Positions 1 through 9,728 of a stretch of DNA of 64,000 nt are shown piece by piece. Below the pieces are notes generated by a model that ran no database searches, was not told the origin of the DNA, and saw nothing but the letters and a program-made list of their open reading frames with translations. A program made the position numbers and the translations under genes. Source of the stretch: Bradyrhizobium diazoefficiens. Lineage in GTDB: Bacteria; Pseudomonadota; Alphaproteobacteria; Rhizobiales; Xanthobacteraceae. Within the stretch, counting starts at the first letter, position 1. The number at the start of each line of letters is the position of its first letter. The stretch spans positions 248,001 through 312,000 of the forward strand of contig NZ_CP067041.1 in the NCBI RefSeq assembly GCF_016599855.1, read 5' to 3'.

Positions 1-790
1 CGCCGGCGTCGGACACGGCCTTGGCGAGCTTCTCCGCCACCGGCCCCTCGTAGAAGCCGCGCGGTCCCTGCGTCGCGACACGCGCCAGCGTGTCGGCAAG
101 ATCGCTCTGCACCAGCCTGTCCCCTTCGCCAAGCGGAGTGCCATCGGGTTTCGCGAAGATTTTGGTCGAGGACCGCCAGCGTGCGAGCCGCGGATACCAG
201 CCCGGCAGCGTATCGGCGATGTCGTCGGTGACGATATATCCATCGCGGGCGAGTGCGATCGCAGGCTCGAGCAATTGCGGCAGCGTGAACTTGCCCGAGC
301 CGTATTTCTCAAGTGCGAGCGCCAGGCCCGCCACCGTGCCGGGCACGCCGATGCCAAGTCCGGAATCGCGCGACTTGGCCGCATCCGGCTTGCCGTCGGG
401 TCCAAGGAAGATCTGCGCCGTGGTCGCCGCCGGCGCGGTCTCGCGATAGTCGATCGCGATGTCTTCGTTGCGCTCGGCCGAATGGATCACCATGAAGCCG
501 CCGCCGCCGATATTGCCGGCGCGTGGATAGGTCACCGCCATCGCGAAGCCGGTCGCAACGGCCGCGTCGACCGCATTGCCGCCACGCCGCAGGATGTCGG
601 CGCCGACTTGCGCAGAAATCTTTTCCTGCGCCACCACCATGCCATGCTTGGCGGGGATAGCGTGGACCGTGTCGAGCGCGGGCGGAACGTAGGCGCGCCG
701 TGCATCCTGCGCGGTCGCCGATGCGAGTCCAAGCGCCAGAGTGGCGACAAGTGCGAGAAAACTCCGTCGTGTCGAAAATGTTGCCATCAT
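1..790 (-). CDS. ggt: gamma-glutamyltransferase, N-terminal part (cut by window edge)
   Basis: Reading leftwards from position 790 the frame stays open to the window edge and gives about 263 residues. It begins with a Sec-type signal (charged STRRSF, then a hydrophobic run ending ASATAQ), followed by gamma-glutamyltransferase family signatures: GMVVAQEKISAQVGADIL, RGGNAVDAAVATGFAMAV, GNIGGGGFMV and the RET/GVPGTVAG blocks. The family hydrolyses or transfers the gamma-glutamyl group of glutathione in the periplasm. The autocatalytic Thr of the small subunit lies beyond the edge and cannot be checked. A GGAAG sits 4 nt before the ATG at 790 and 7 nt before the ATG at 787, so the start could be either. 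The gene is divergent from the MFS gene. Confidence 0.92.
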   Translation of the reverse strand, partial: MMATFSTRRSFLALVATLALGLASATAQDARRAYVPPALDTVHAIPAKHGMVVAQEKISAQVGADILRRGGNAVDAAVATGFAMAVTYPRAGNIGGGGFMVIHSAERNEDIAIDYRETAPAATTAQIFLGPDGKPDAAKSRDSGLGIGVPGTVAGLALALEKYGSGKFTLPQLLEPAIALARDGYIVTDDIADTLPGWYPRLARWRSSTKIFAKPDGTPLGEGDRLVQSDLADTLARVATQGPRGFYEGPVAEKLAKAVSDAG

Positions 791-890
791 CAAACTTCCG
801 GCGAGCCTTCAGGCCAATTCAAACGGGTCGCTGTAATGCTATACGGTTTGCGCTAAGACAGGCAAAACTGTTTGTGATGAGGACTGCTTG

Positions 891-2279
891 ATGACGACGA
901 TCGCCCCGGATGTGCGCATGGCCGGCGCGCTGCGGACTTATCCGCCGCGTGCCGCTGTCATCAGCTGGATCTTCTTCGACTGGGCCGCGCAGCCTTATTT
1001 CACGCTGATCACGACCTTCGTGTTCGCACCCTATTTTGCCACCAGCATCGCGCCAGATCCCGCCACTGGCCAATCGCTCTGGGGTTTTGCAATGGCTGCC
1101 GCGGGTATGGCGATTGCGCTGTTGTCGCCCGTGCTCGGCGCCATCGCGGACGCCTCGGGGCGCCGCAAGCCATGGATCGCCGCGTTCGGTGCGGTTCTGG
1201 TGCTGGCCTCCTGCGCGCTGTGGATCGGCAAGCCCGGCGACCCCGCTATTATCCCGCCGCTGCTCACCGCGGTCGCGCTTGCCAGCGTCGGCGCGGAATT
1301 CGCCACCGTCTTCAACAACGCGATGATGCCGACCCTGGTGCCGCCGGAGCGCATCGGCCGGCTCTCCGGCACCGGCTGGGCCACCGGTTACATCGGCGGC
1401 ATCGTCAGCCTCATCATCGTGCTCGGCTTCCTCGCCGCCAATCCCGAGACCGGGCGCACGCTGCTGGGCTTCACGCCGCTGTTCGGGCTCGATCCCGCCA
1501 CGCATCAGGGCGATCGCGCCGCCGGCCCGTTGACCGGATTGTGGTTCATCATCTTCGTGACTCCGATGTTTTTGTTCACGCCGGATTATCCGGCGAAGCG
1601 TCCGGTGCGCGAGGCGCTGCACGAAGGCCTGGCCGATCTGAGGCGATCGCTGAAGGATTTGCCGCAGCAGAAATCGCTTGCTGCGTTTCTGCTCGCGAAC
1701 ATGATCTACACCGACGGTCTGGTCTCGCTGTTCGCCTTCGGCGGCATCTATGCCGCAGGCACTTTTGGCTGGCACACGGTCCAGATCGGCACATTCGGCA
1801 TTATCCTCGCCATCGCCGGCACCTTTGGCGCATGGCTTGGCGGCAAGCTCGACGATCTTCTCGGTCCGAAGCGCGTCATCGCCGGCAGCATGCTGATCCT
1901 GCTGCTCTCGGTGGCAGCGATTCTTCTCGTCGGCAAGGATAGCGTCCTGTTCGTCAAGGTCGCGCCGCCCGAGCCGGGCGGGCGGCTGTTCGCCGCTGCC
2001 GCTGAACGCGCCTATATCGTGCTGGGCTGCCTGATCGGCGCAGCCGGCGGTCCGCTCCAGGCCGCCTCACGCACGCTGTTGATCCATCTCGCGCCGAAAG
2101 ATCGCATCGCGCAGTATTTCGGTCTGTTCGCCCTGACCGGAAAGGTGACGTCCTTTATCGGCCCGCTCCTGATCGGCATGATCACGGCCATCACCGCAAG
2201 CCAGAAGGCAGGGATGGCCGTGCTGGTGGTGTTTTTCGTCGCGGGGCTGGGGCTGTTGATGCGGGTGCGGGATGAATAA
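891..2279 (+). CDS. MFS transporter, UMF1/Atg22-like family
   Basis: This 462-residue protein has about twelve hydrophobic segments. The opening block SWIFFDWAAQPYFTLITTF is the hallmark of the UMF1 (Atg22-like) branch of the major facilitator superfamily, and the loop with GAIADASGRRKPW is the usual MFS motif after TM2. Yeast Atg22 exports amino acids from the vacuole; bacterial substrates are unknown. I start at the ATG at 891 because GAGGA lies 7 nt upstream; a TTG three bases earlier is less likely. It is transcribed away from ggt. A REPIN-like palindrome follows the stop and may act as its transcription end. The substrate cannot be read from the sequence. Confidence 0.88.
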   Translation: MTTIAPDVRMAGALRTYPPRAAVISWIFFDWAAQPYFTLITTFVFAPYFATSIAPDPATGQSLWGFAMAAAGMAIALLSPVLGAIADASGRRKPWIAAFGAVLVLASCALWIGKPGDPAIIPPLLTAVALASVGAEFATVFNNAMMPTLVPPERIGRLSGTGWATGYIGGIVSLIIVLGFLAANPETGRTLLGFTPLFGLDPATHQGDRAAGPLTGLWFIIFVTPMFLFTPDYPAKRPVREALHEGLADLRRSLKDLPQQKSLAAFLLANMIYTDGLVSLFAFGGIYAAGTFGWHTVQIGTFGIILAIAGTFGAWLGGKLDDLLGPKRVIAGSMLILLLSVAAILLVGKDSVLFVKVAPPEPGGRLFAAAAERAYIVLGCLIGAAGGPLQAASRTLLIHLAPKDRIAQYFGLFALTGKVTSFIGPLLIGMITAITASQKAGMAVLVVFFVAGLGLLMRVRDE

Positions 2280-2285
2280 CGCTCC

Positions 2286-2406
2286 CTGTCGTCCCGGCGA
2301 AGGCCGGGACCCATACCGCGTTATCTCTCGTTGGCGCGATGAGGCTAGTATCGCGCACCAAACTACTCCCTGGGGTTATGGGTCCCGGCCTTCGCCGGGA
2401 CGACAG
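2286..2406. repeat. REPIN/MITE-like inverted repeat, copy A1
   Basis: Two 29-nt arms (2286-2314 and 2378-2406) are perfect reverse complements. Each arm is itself a hairpin with an 8-bp stem, GTCCCGGC / GCCGGGAC around GAAG. The 63-nt interior resembles, in reverse orientation, the interior of the element at 56458-56585: both have a CCCCAGG-AGT--TTTGG stretch just inside one arm and CGCGGT at the other. The whole 121-bp unit lies between the convergent MFS gene and purH. Confidence 0.85.
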
Positions 2407-2431
2407 GTTGAGAGTTCAGTGCACGATCGCT

Positions 2432-4024
2432 CTAGTGCCTGAAATGCCGCGTGCCGGTGAACACCATGGCGATGCTATGCTCGTCGGCGGCCTTGATCAC
2501 CTCGTCATCGCGCATTGAGCCGCCGGGCTGCACCACGGCGGTGGCGCCGGCTTCGATGCAGGCCAGCATGCCGTCGGCGAAGGGAAAGAACGCATCCGAC
2601 GCCACAACCGAACCCTTGGTCAGCGGCTCAGCGAGCTTCAGCTCGTTGGCTGCATCCTGCGCCTTGCGCGCTGCGATCCGGGCTGAATCTACGCGGCTCA
2701 TCTGGCCCGCGCCGATGCCGACGGTGGCGAGATCCTTGGCGTAAATGATGGTGTTGGACTTGACGTGCTTGGCCACACGGAACGCAAATTTCAGGTCGCG
2801 CATCTCGGCCTCATCAGGCGCGCGCCTGGTCACGACCCTGAATGTCATGTCGTCGACCACGGCATTGTCGCGGCTCTGCACCAGGAGGCCACCGGCGACC
2901 GTCTTGGCGGTGAGGCCGAACGCGCGCGGATCGGGCAGGCTGCCGGCGAGCAGCAGGCGTAGATTCTTGCGTGCGCCGATGATGGCGATCGCTTCCTCGC
3001 TCGCATCGGGCGCAATGATCACCTCGGTGAAGATCTTGGTGATCTCGCGGGCGGTGTCGGCGTCGAGCGCGCGGTTCATCGCGATGATGCCGCCGAAGGC
3101 GGAGGTGGAGTCGCAGGCCAGCGCCTTGCGATAGGCGTCGACAAGGTTCGCGCCTTCCGCCACGCCGCAAGGGTTGGCGTGCTTGACGATGACGCAGGCC
3201 GCCGTGCGCTTGGCGTCGAACTCGCCGATGCACTCATAGGCGGCGTCGGTGTCGTTGATGTTGTTGTAGGAGAGCTCCTTGCCCTGGAGCTGCCGCGCGG
3301 TCGAGACGCCGGGCCGCTTGTCTGGCGTTGCATAGAACGCCGCTGTCTGGTGCGGGTTCTCGCCATAGCGCAGCGACTGGATCAGCTTGCCGCCGAAGGC
3401 GCGGAAGTCGGGCGCCTCGATCTCGAGCTCGCGGTTGAACCAATTCGAGATCGCAGCGTCGTAGGCTCCGGTGCGCGCATAGGCCTTTGCGGCAAGCCGC
3501 CGGCGAAGTTTCAACGTGGTCGCGCCGTCGTTGGCTGCGAGCTCGTCGAGCACGGCCTGGTAGTCCCGTGCCTCGACGACGACGGCGACGTCGTCATGGT
3601 TCTTCGCCGCGGCGCGGATCATGGCGGGGCCGCCAATGTCGATGTTCTCGATGCAATCCTCAAAACCCGCGCCTTTGTCGACGGTGGCTTCGAACGGATA
3701 GAGATTGACGACGAGCAGATCGATCGGCGCGATGCCGTGCGCCTTCATCGCCTCGGCGTGTTCCTTGTTGTCGCGAATCGCGAGCAGGCCGCCATGCACT
3801 TTCGGATGCAGCGTCTTGACACGACCGTCCATCATCTCGGGGAAACCGGTGAGGTCGGAGACGTCCTTCACCTTGAGGCCGGCCGCGGCGATCGCTTTGG
3901 CGGTGCCGCCGGTCGACACCAGCTCGATATCATGCGCGGCAAGTGCCTTCGCGAACTCGATCAGCCCGGTTTTGTCGGAAACGGAAAGCAGGGCGCGGGT
4001 GACGCGGCGGGGATGGTCAGTCAT
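2432..4024 (-). CDS. purH: Bifunctional AICAR formyltransferase / IMP cyclohydrolase
   Basis: PurH carries out the last two steps of purine synthesis: formylation of AICAR with 10-formyl-THF and ring closure to IMP. The 530-residue product has an N-terminal MGS-like cyclohydrolase domain ([36 protein letters not shown]) and a C-terminal transformylase domain with the catalytic Lys-His pair in VKHANPCG. Length is typical. The ATG at 4024 is preceded by AGAGGA 8 nt upstream; a TTG two codons earlier was not used. The neighbouring folD at 40.6 kb supplies the same one-carbon pool. The 165 nt upstream to the heparinase gene show no riboswitch that I recognise. Confidence 0.98.
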   Translation of the reverse strand: MTDHPRRVTRALLSVSDKTGLIEFAKALAAHDIELVSTGGTAKAIAAAGLKVKDVSDLTGFPEMMDGRVKTLHPKVHGGLLAIRDNKEHAEAMKAHGIAPIDLLVVNLYPFEATVDKGAGFEDCIENIDIGGPAMIRAAAKNHDDVAVVVEARDYQAVLDELAANDGATTLKLRRRLAAKAYARTGAYDAAISNWFNRELEIEAPDFRAFGGKLIQSLRYGENPHQTAAFYATPDKRPGVSTARQLQGKELSYNNINDTDAAYECIGEFDAKRTAACVIVKHANPCGVAEGANLVDAYRKALACDSTSAFGGIIAMNRALDADTAREITKIFTEVIIAPDASEEAIAIIGARKNLRLLLAGSLPDPRAFGLTAKTVAGGLLVQSRDNAVVDDMTFRVVTRRAPDEAEMRDLKFAFRVAKHVKSNTIIYAKDLATVGIGAGQMSRVDSARIAARKAQDAANELKLAEPLTKGSVVASDAFFPFADGMLACIEAGATAVVQPGGSMRDDEVIKAADEHSIAMVFTGTRHFRH

Positions 4025-4189
4025 GAGCAAGATCCTCTGTTAAGGGAGTGTCTATGCCCAGGCGCGCGGCGGGTAAGTGTCGCGCTTCCCGATGGTGCTC
4101 CATCCAAGGTCGCCAGTCGCGCGAGCTAGGGCTCGATAGCAGCTTTCGAGGCCCTTCACAACGATCGGATAGAGCTGAATTGCGGCTCT

Positions 4190-5947
4190 TTACAGCGGCA
4201 GTTCCGGCTCGCGCCGGGCGTTGCGGCGGGCATTGGTGACTGCGGGCGACGCGGTGGAGCGGATAAAGCTCCAGCGGATTGACGGCGCCTGGCGGGCATC
4301 CTGGCGGATCACGATCTGGGCGGTGCGGCGGGGCCCGTCATTGCCGGCCAGGAACACGCTGTCCTCGAGATCGACCTTGTCGTCCAAGGCTTCAAAGGTC
4401 CAGACATCGCGGTTCGGCAGCACCAGCATGACGCCGCGGGCATCCGACAGCCGGCTTGCCTTCACCGCCGGGTGCAGGTGGAAGCGCAGCGCGAAATCGG
4501 CGCCAGCGCCCTTGAGCCGCGCGCCTTGCGGCGGCGACAGCGTATCCTCGCCGTCGATCCGCGCACCGTCATTGGCGACCATCAGCACGCGGCGATGGAT
4601 CACGCCGAACTTGGCGAGATAGCCGTCATGCGAGGTCGTGAGCAGCGTGCCGTCCTGCACGATTTCGCGATAGCTCTCGACCTCGACGGGACCGCTGGTG
4701 ACCGGCGCGCCGTGCAGCAGCCGCTTCATCGCCGACATCTCGATGAACTGGCAGGATGAGGTGTCGTGATAGGTCAGCGTCGAATGCGCCGCGGTGCCGC
4801 GCGCGAACGGGCGCCAATTGTCGCGGCCCGTCGTCGGCATGCCGCAGTTGGTCACGATGCGGCTGATCCCGGAGGACAGTTCGAACGACAAGCAGCCGGC
4901 ATGCGCGTCATGGCTGACGCCAGCGGGCGGCGGCGGCCCGGTGTCGATGATCAGCGTCGTCGGGCCGGCATCGAGGCGCTGGAAGCCGGTGTGCGGCATG
5001 TTCGCCATCGGCGCGCCGTGGGCATCGTCATAGGCGAGCAATGTCGCGAGCAGATCCGATGATGTCGCACTCATGCCGTTGAACAGCGCGAAATTGCCAT
5101 CGCCGTGCCGGAAGAAGCGCAGCATCGGCATCATGCGGTCGATCGCATTGAGCAGCGCCGGCGGCGGCGCGATGTTGCGCGCGGCAAAAGTCTGCCGCAA
5201 CGGCAATAGATCGATCAGCAGTTCGATCAGCGCGCCCGGATTGCGCGAAATGTGCCCGCCGTCAGGGAGAATCTGCCGCTGCAATTCGTCAGAGAGCTTC
5301 TTCGACGCGCTGCGGATATGACGGGCCTGGTTGGCGAGGCAGAGCGTGGTGTAGCAAAGCGCGATCTGCACCTGAAGCTTCGGCACCCCGTCGGAAATGC
5401 TGACCATGGTGTAGCGCAGGAAGCGGATCTCGCGCGCCAGCGCGCGCAGATAGCGGCGGTAGAACTTGTTGTCGGTGTCGCCCAGCACCAGCGGCGCCTG
5501 CGACAGCAGCGAGATCACCCGGCGCGCCAGCACGTCGGCGCGGCGGGCCACGCGCCGGCGCTTGTTGGCGGGATTGGAGATCCAGTCCTCGACCAGCGCG
5601 CGTGCATTCGCCCGGGTCAGCGCGGTGTCAGCGGCACGCAAGTGCCGCAGCCAGCCGAAGCCGAGCAGCGCGACTTCCCAGTCCTCCGAGGGCGGATCGA
5701 GATCGAAGATCGAGCGGCCGTGGCAGTTGACGATCTTGCCGGCGAAGACGAAGCGCCCGGCATAGATCTCGGCGGCGCGCGTCGCATCCGCGGTGCGCAA
5801 ATCATGCGGCGCGATGATCAGGCGGTCGGTGCGGCTGGGCCAGGCCCGCGACAGTGCGATGGGGCCGCCGCTCGCGCGCGCGAGCATGTTCCGCGCGAAG
5901 CGGTTCATCACCAGCGCCGAGATACGTTTGCGTTGAGCGACCGACAC
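4190..5947 (-). CDS. Heparinase II/III family protein
   Basis: The 585-residue product has an alpha-helical N-terminal half and a C-terminal half with the heparinase II/III signature region (CLSFELSSGISRIVTNCG, then RDNWRPFARGTAAHSTLTY), where an H-S-T-L-T block follows the GT-A-HS core. Family members cleave uronic-acid polysaccharides by beta-elimination. No signal peptide is visible: the start MSVAQRKRISAL is polar, so cytoplasmic or non-Sec localisation is likely. I chose the GTG at 5947, with AAGG motifs just upstream; the open frame extends to 6253 but overlaps rsmB and is compositionally poor there. It lies 118 nt downstream of rsmB on the same strand and may be co-transcribed. The true substrate is unknown. 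Confidence 0.82.
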   Translation of the reverse strand: MSVAQRKRISALVMNRFARNMLARASGGPIALSRAWPSRTDRLIIAPHDLRTADATRAAEIYAGRFVFAGKIVNCHGRSIFDLDPPSEDWEVALLGFGWLRHLRAADTALTRANARALVEDWISNPANKRRRVARRADVLARRVISLLSQAPLVLGDTDNKFYRRYLRALAREIRFLRYTMVSISDGVPKLQVQIALCYTTLCLANQARHIRSASKKLSDELQRQILPDGGHISRNPGALIELLIDLLPLRQTFAARNIAPPPALLNAIDRMMPMLRFFRHGDGNFALFNGMSATSSDLLATLLAYDDAHGAPMANMPHTGFQRLDAGPTTLIIDTGPPPPAGVSHDAHAGCLSFELSSGISRIVTNCGMPTTGRDNWRPFARGTAAHSTLTYHDTSSCQFIEMSAMKRLLHGAPVTSGPVEVESYREIVQDGTLLTTSHDGYLAKFGVIHRRVLMVANDGARIDGEDTLSPPQGARLKGAGADFALRFHLHPAVKASRLSDARGVMLVLPNRDVWTFEALDDKVDLEDSVFLAGNDGPRRTAQIVIRQDARQAPSIRWSFIRSTASPAVTNARRNARREPELPL

Positions 5948-6065
5948 GCCTTGCCTTGAGGGGGGAGAGGATTCCGACGAATCCTTATTAATCCCAAAAT
6001 CGGCCGGCTGACACCACCTTGAAAGGCTCCGAATCAGTCCAGTGGTCGCAAAATCCGGTGCAAAA

Positions 6066-7412
6066 TCAGGATTTAACGAGTCTGGCCGCGAAAAATCCGT
6101 CGAGCCCGCCGAGCTTCGGGTCGGCGTGCGGCAGATGGCTCGGCAGGGTCCGGAGATCGCCCTCAGTGGTGATGATCTCGCTGAGCCCATAGACCTCGCT
6201 GGCCTCGACGGGGACGCGGCGAAGCGCGGGCTCCGCGGCGAGCAGAGCGGCAACGGCCTGCTCGCCCTCTTCCGGCTCCAGCGAGCAGGTGCAGTAGACC
6301 AGCATCCCGCCGGGCTTGAGCAGCGAGACGGATTTGCGCAGCAGCCGTTGCTGGAGAACGGTCATCGCGGCCACGTCGGAGTCCTGCCGCAGCCATGCGA
6401 CGTCGGGATGCCGACGAATCGTCCCGGTCGAGGTGCAGGGCGCATCGATCAGGATTCCGTCGAAGCCCTCCGCCGGCCCCGTCCATTCCACGGCGTCAGC
6501 GACGACAGTCTCAGCCTGAAACGACAGCCGATTCAAATTTTCGCGCAAGCGCGCCACCCGCGCGGGTGAACGGTCGACCGCGGTGACGCGCGCGCCTGAT
6601 AGCGCCAGCTGCGCGGTCTTGCCGCCGGGCGCCGCACAGAGATCGGCAATGGATTTACCCGAAACATCGCCGAACAGCCGGACCGGCAGCGCGGCGGCGG
6701 CATCCTGCACCCACCATTGTCCTTCGGCGAAACCGGGCAGCATCGTCACCGAGCCGTGCAGCAGCGTGCGAACCGATCCGGTCGGCAGCACCTCGCCATG
6801 CAACCGGCTCGCCCATTGCGCGGGGTCGGACTTCACAGTTAGATCGAGCGAGGGTTCGTGACTGAGCGCGAGTGCCATGTCCCGCGCGATCGTCTCGCCG
6901 TAATGCGCGCTCCAGCGCGCCAGCAGCCAGGGCGGCAGGTCGAGCGATTGCGTGGCGACTTCCTCGACCAGCGCCTGGCCCTCGCGCGCGCAGCGGCGCA
7001 GCACGGCGTTGACAAGGCCGGCATAGCGTGCAGCGCGCCGGTCGGATTGCACCAGGCGGACGGAGAGATCGACCGCGGCGTGGTCGGGCACATCCATCCA
7101 GAGGATCTGGGCGGCGCCGATCAGAAGCGCGCTCTGCGCCCGCGGCGCGTCGGATGGGATGCCCTTGTCGAGCAGGCGCGACAGCACATGGCCGAGCGTA
7201 CCGAGGCGGCGCAGAATGGTTGCGACCAGGCGCCGCATCAGCGCGCGGTCGCGGTCGGCGAGCGTCTTCAGTCCGGGATGGGCGCCGGAGCCGTCGAGCT
7301 GGTCGTCGAGTGTGCGGTGCTTGTGCAGAACGCCATCGACGATGTCGGCGGCGATCCGCCGCGCCGCGAGACCGGGCACTTCGGATGGAGGGGCGAAACG
7401 TTGAGATGGCAT
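6066..7412 (-). CDS. rsmB: 16S rRNA m5C967 methyltransferase
   Basis: RsmB methylates C967 of 16S rRNA using SAM. The 448-residue protein has an N-terminal NusB-like RNA-binding domain (RRIAADIVDGVLHK, DRALMRRLVATILRR, VNAVLRRCAREG) and a C-terminal methyltransferase domain with the SAM loop DLCAAPGGKTAQL, motif IV DAPCTSTGTIRRHPD and the catalytic-cysteine motif YCTCSLEPEEGE. Length fits the family. The ATG at 7412 puts the NusB domain right at the N terminus; a longer frame to 7499 is open but has no family content. The heparinase-family gene follows, and the SDHAF4-type gene is divergent. Confidence 0.95.
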   Translation of the reverse strand: MPSQRFAPPSEVPGLAARRIAADIVDGVLHKHRTLDDQLDGSGAHPGLKTLADRDRALMRRLVATILRRLGTLGHVLSRLLDKGIPSDAPRAQSALLIGAAQILWMDVPDHAAVDLSVRLVQSDRRAARYAGLVNAVLRRCAREGQALVEEVATQSLDLPPWLLARWSAHYGETIARDMALALSHEPSLDLTVKSDPAQWASRLHGEVLPTGSVRTLLHGSVTMLPGFAEGQWWVQDAAAALPVRLFGDVSGKSIADLCAAPGGKTAQLALSGARVTAVDRSPARVARLRENLNRLSFQAETVVADAVEWTGPAEGFDGILIDAPCTSTGTIRRHPDVAWLRQDSDVAAMTVLQQRLLRKSVSLLKPGGMLVYCTCSLEPEEGEQAVAALLAAEPALRRVPVEASEVYGLSEIITTEGDLRTLPSHLPHADPKLGGLDGFFAARLVKS

Positions 7413-7600
7413 GCGGAAGTAAGGTTCTGAGCGAGCGGCAGTTCCGCCGGTATGGGCGCATGCCTTGAGGCCAACAGATGTGGCATGCGAATATGCCAAA
7501 TGTAAGAATGGCCTCTGGCGATTTCAGTCCGTCACCGCCATTTCAGCAATGCGTTATTGGACGTCGCGCGACCTTCGACCCTGCGCTAGGACATCCGCCG

Positions 7601-7798
7601 ATGAGCGACAAGCCTCCCGTTCCCGATCGCAAACCCTTGTCGCCGGCCGCCCAGCGCGCGCTGGCCGAAGCCGAGGCGCGCCGGCAAGCCGCCGCGACCG
7701 CTGCCGGGGCGGCGCGGAAGGAATTGCAGGGGCCGAAGGGACCTGAGCCCACGCGTTATGGCGATTGGGAGCGCAAGGGCATCGCCTCGGACTTCTGA
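7601..7798 (+). CDS. DUF1674 / SDHAF4-type succinate dehydrogenase assembly factor
   Basis: This 65-residue protein ends in GPKGPEPTRYGDWERKGIAS followed by DF, which is the diagnostic C-terminal signature of the DUF1674/SDHAF4 family. In mitochondria SDHAF4 binds flavinylated SdhA before it joins SdhB; bacterial homologues are thought to act likewise. The N-terminal half is Ala/Arg/Glu-rich and probably helical. I start at the ATG at 7601 because an upstream extension to 7478 is unlike the family. It is divergent from rsmB and convergent with cysNC. No sdh genes lie in the window. Confidence 0.85.
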   Translation: MSDKPPVPDRKPLSPAAQRALAEAEARRQAAATAAGAARKELQGPKGPEPTRYGDWERKGIASDF

Positions 7799-7832
7799 GG
7801 CCGGCGGCCTGTCCCGGGTGCTCGGTCACGCC

Positions 7833-9728
7833 CTACAGATAATGGTGTTCCTGCAAGTAGCGGATGATACGCTCGCAGGCTGCTTCCATCGTGAGTTCGG
7901 AGGTGTCGATCGTGATCTCGGGCGCCTGCGGGGTCTCGTAGGGATGGTCGATGCCCGTGAAGGCCGGCAGTTCGCCCGCGCGCGCCCTGCGGTAGAGCCC
8001 CTTGGGATCGCGCCGCTCGCATTCGGCGAGCGGGGTTGCGACATGGATCTCGATGAACTCGCCCGCCTCGACCCGGTGCCGCGCCAGTTCGCGCTCGCTG
8101 CGGAAGGGGGAGATCAGCGCGACCAGCGCGATCATGCCGGCATCGACGAACAGTGCTGCGATCTCGGCGACGCGCCGGACGTTCTCCATCCTCTCCGCGC
8201 TGAAAAAGCCGAGGTCGCGGTTGATGCCGTGGCGGAGATTGTCGCCGTCGAGCAACGCGGCATGACGTCCAAACTCGGCCAGCCGCCGGTCGACGAGTTC
8301 GGCGATCGTCGATTTGCCGGCGCCACTAAGCCCCGTGAACCAGAGCACGCAGGGCCGCTGCTGCTTGAGCCGCGCGCGCACGGACTTATCGACGGCAAGC
8401 TGTTGCCACTGAATGTTGGTGGCGCGGCGGAGTGACAGCTCGATCATTCCCGCTGCAGCCGTGCGGTGGTTGATCGGGTCGATGAGAATGAAGCTGCCCA
8501 TCTCGCGGTCGTCACGATAGGCCTCGAACACCAGCGCGCGGTCGAGGCTGAGATGAACGTAGCCGATCTGGTTGGCATCGAGCGTGGTGGCGCTCTCCTG
8601 CGCCATGGTGTCGATGGAGATGCGATGCTTCAGCGTCGTGATCACAGCGCCGGTCGAGGCGGCGCCGCATTTGAGCATGTAGCGCCGGCCCGGCACCATG
8701 GCGTCGTCGTCGAACCAGACGAGATGCGCCGCCAGCTGATCCGAGACGAGCGGTGCAGGTCCCGCCGTCAGCACGTCGCCGCGGCTGACGTCGATCTCGT
8801 CGGCCAACGCCAGCGTCACGGATTCGCCCGCCGCAGCCCGATCTCGCTCGCCGCCAGGCGTGAGAATACGCGCGATGTGCGTGCGACGGCCCGAGGGTTG
8901 CACGGTGATGGTTTCGCCGGCTGCAATCGTTCCGCTGGTGATTCGTCCGCAAAAACCGCGAAACTCCGCATGCGGTCGGTTGACCCATTGCACCGGCATC
9001 CGGAACGGCCGTTGCGAGATATCGCCGGTAACGTCGACCGATTCCAGATAGGCCGTGACCGTCGGCCCGGTGTACCAGGGCATGCGCGCGCTCGCGACGG
9101 CGATATTGTCGCCCTCGGGCGCGACGACCGGGATGCATTGGACCTGGGAGATCCCGAGCTGTCCGGCCAGGGTCAGATATTCGGCGGTGATGGCCGCGAA
9201 GCGGTCACCGTCGAATCCGATCAGATCCATCTTGTTGACGGCCAGCACGACGTGGCGAACGCCAAGCAGCGAGAGGATGTGGCTGTGGCGCCGGGTCTGC
9301 GTGATCGCGCCCTTGCGCGCGTCGACCAGGACGACGGCGAGGTCGGCGTTGGAGGCGCCGGTTGCCATGTTGCGCGTATACTGCGTGTGGCCCGGCGTGT
9401 CGGCGACGATGAAGCGGCGCCGCTTCGTTGCGAAGAACCGGTAGGCGACGTCAATGGTGATGCCCTGCTCGCGCTCGGCCTGCAGGCCGTCGACCAGCAG
9501 CGCGAAATCGAGATCGCCGCCGGTGGTGCCGACCGTCTTGCTCTCCGACGCCAGCGCGTCGAGCTGGTCGTCGAGCAGCGTCTTGGAATCGTAGAGCAGG
9601 CGGCCGACCAGCGTGCTCTTGCCGTCGTCGACGCTGCCGCAGGTGACGAACCGCAGCGTCGAACGATCATGCTGGTCGAGGCGCGGCGCATCGGGAGCGG
9701 CGATCGTGGGGGCCTCATGATAGGACAT
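7833..9728 (-). CDS. cysNC: Bifunctional sulfate adenylyltransferase GTPase subunit / APS kinase (CysN-CysC fusion)
   Basis: The 631-residue fusion has a CysN translation-factor-like GTPase (P-loop GSVDDGKST at 31-39, DTPGHTQYTRN near 110-120, NKMD near 165-168), its two beta-barrel domains, then an APS kinase with P-loop GLSGAGKST at 466-474 and DGDNLRHGIN. With CysD it makes APS from sulfate and ATP; the CysC part phosphorylates APS to PAPS, the donor for sulfotransferases. NodQ has this same architecture. The ATG at 9728 overlaps the cysD stop by one base (TGATG), so translation is coupled. A PAPS-using enzyme is the first gene of the operon, which argues for sulfation rather than cysteine synthesis as its purpose. 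Confidence 0.96.
   Translation of the reverse strand: MSYHEAPTIAAPDAPRLDQHDRSTLRFVTCGSVDDGKSTLVGRLLYDSKTLLDDQLDALASESKTVGTTGGDLDFALLVDGLQAEREQGITIDVAYRFFATKRRRFIVADTPGHTQYTRNMATGASNADLAVVLVDARKGAITQTRRHSHILSLLGVRHVVLAVNKMDLIGFDGDRFAAITAEYLTLAGQLGISQVQCIPVVAPEGDNIAVASARMPWYTGPTVTAYLESVDVTGDISQRPFRMPVQWVNRPHAEFRGFCGRITSGTIAAGETITVQPSGRRTHIARILTPGGERDRAAAGESVTLALADEIDVSRGDVLTAGPAPLVSDQLAAHLVWFDDDAMVPGRRYMLKCGAASTGAVITTLKHRISIDTMAQESATTLDANQIGYVHLSLDRALVFEAYRDDREMGSFILIDPINHRTAAAGMIELSLRRATNIQWQQLAVDKSVRARLKQQRPCVLWFTGLSGAGKSTIAELVDRRLAEFGRHAALLDGDNLRHGINRDLGFFSAERMENVRRVAEIAALFVDAGMIALVALISPFRSERELARHRVEAGEFIEIHVATPLAECERRDPKGLYRRARAGELPAFTGIDHPYETPQAPEITIDTSELTMEAACERIIRYLQEHHYL

Noticed and set aside
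4025..4030. TTG start two codons upstream for purH
   Set aside because: The ATG at 4024 has AGAGGA at 8 nt and gives the usual N terminus.
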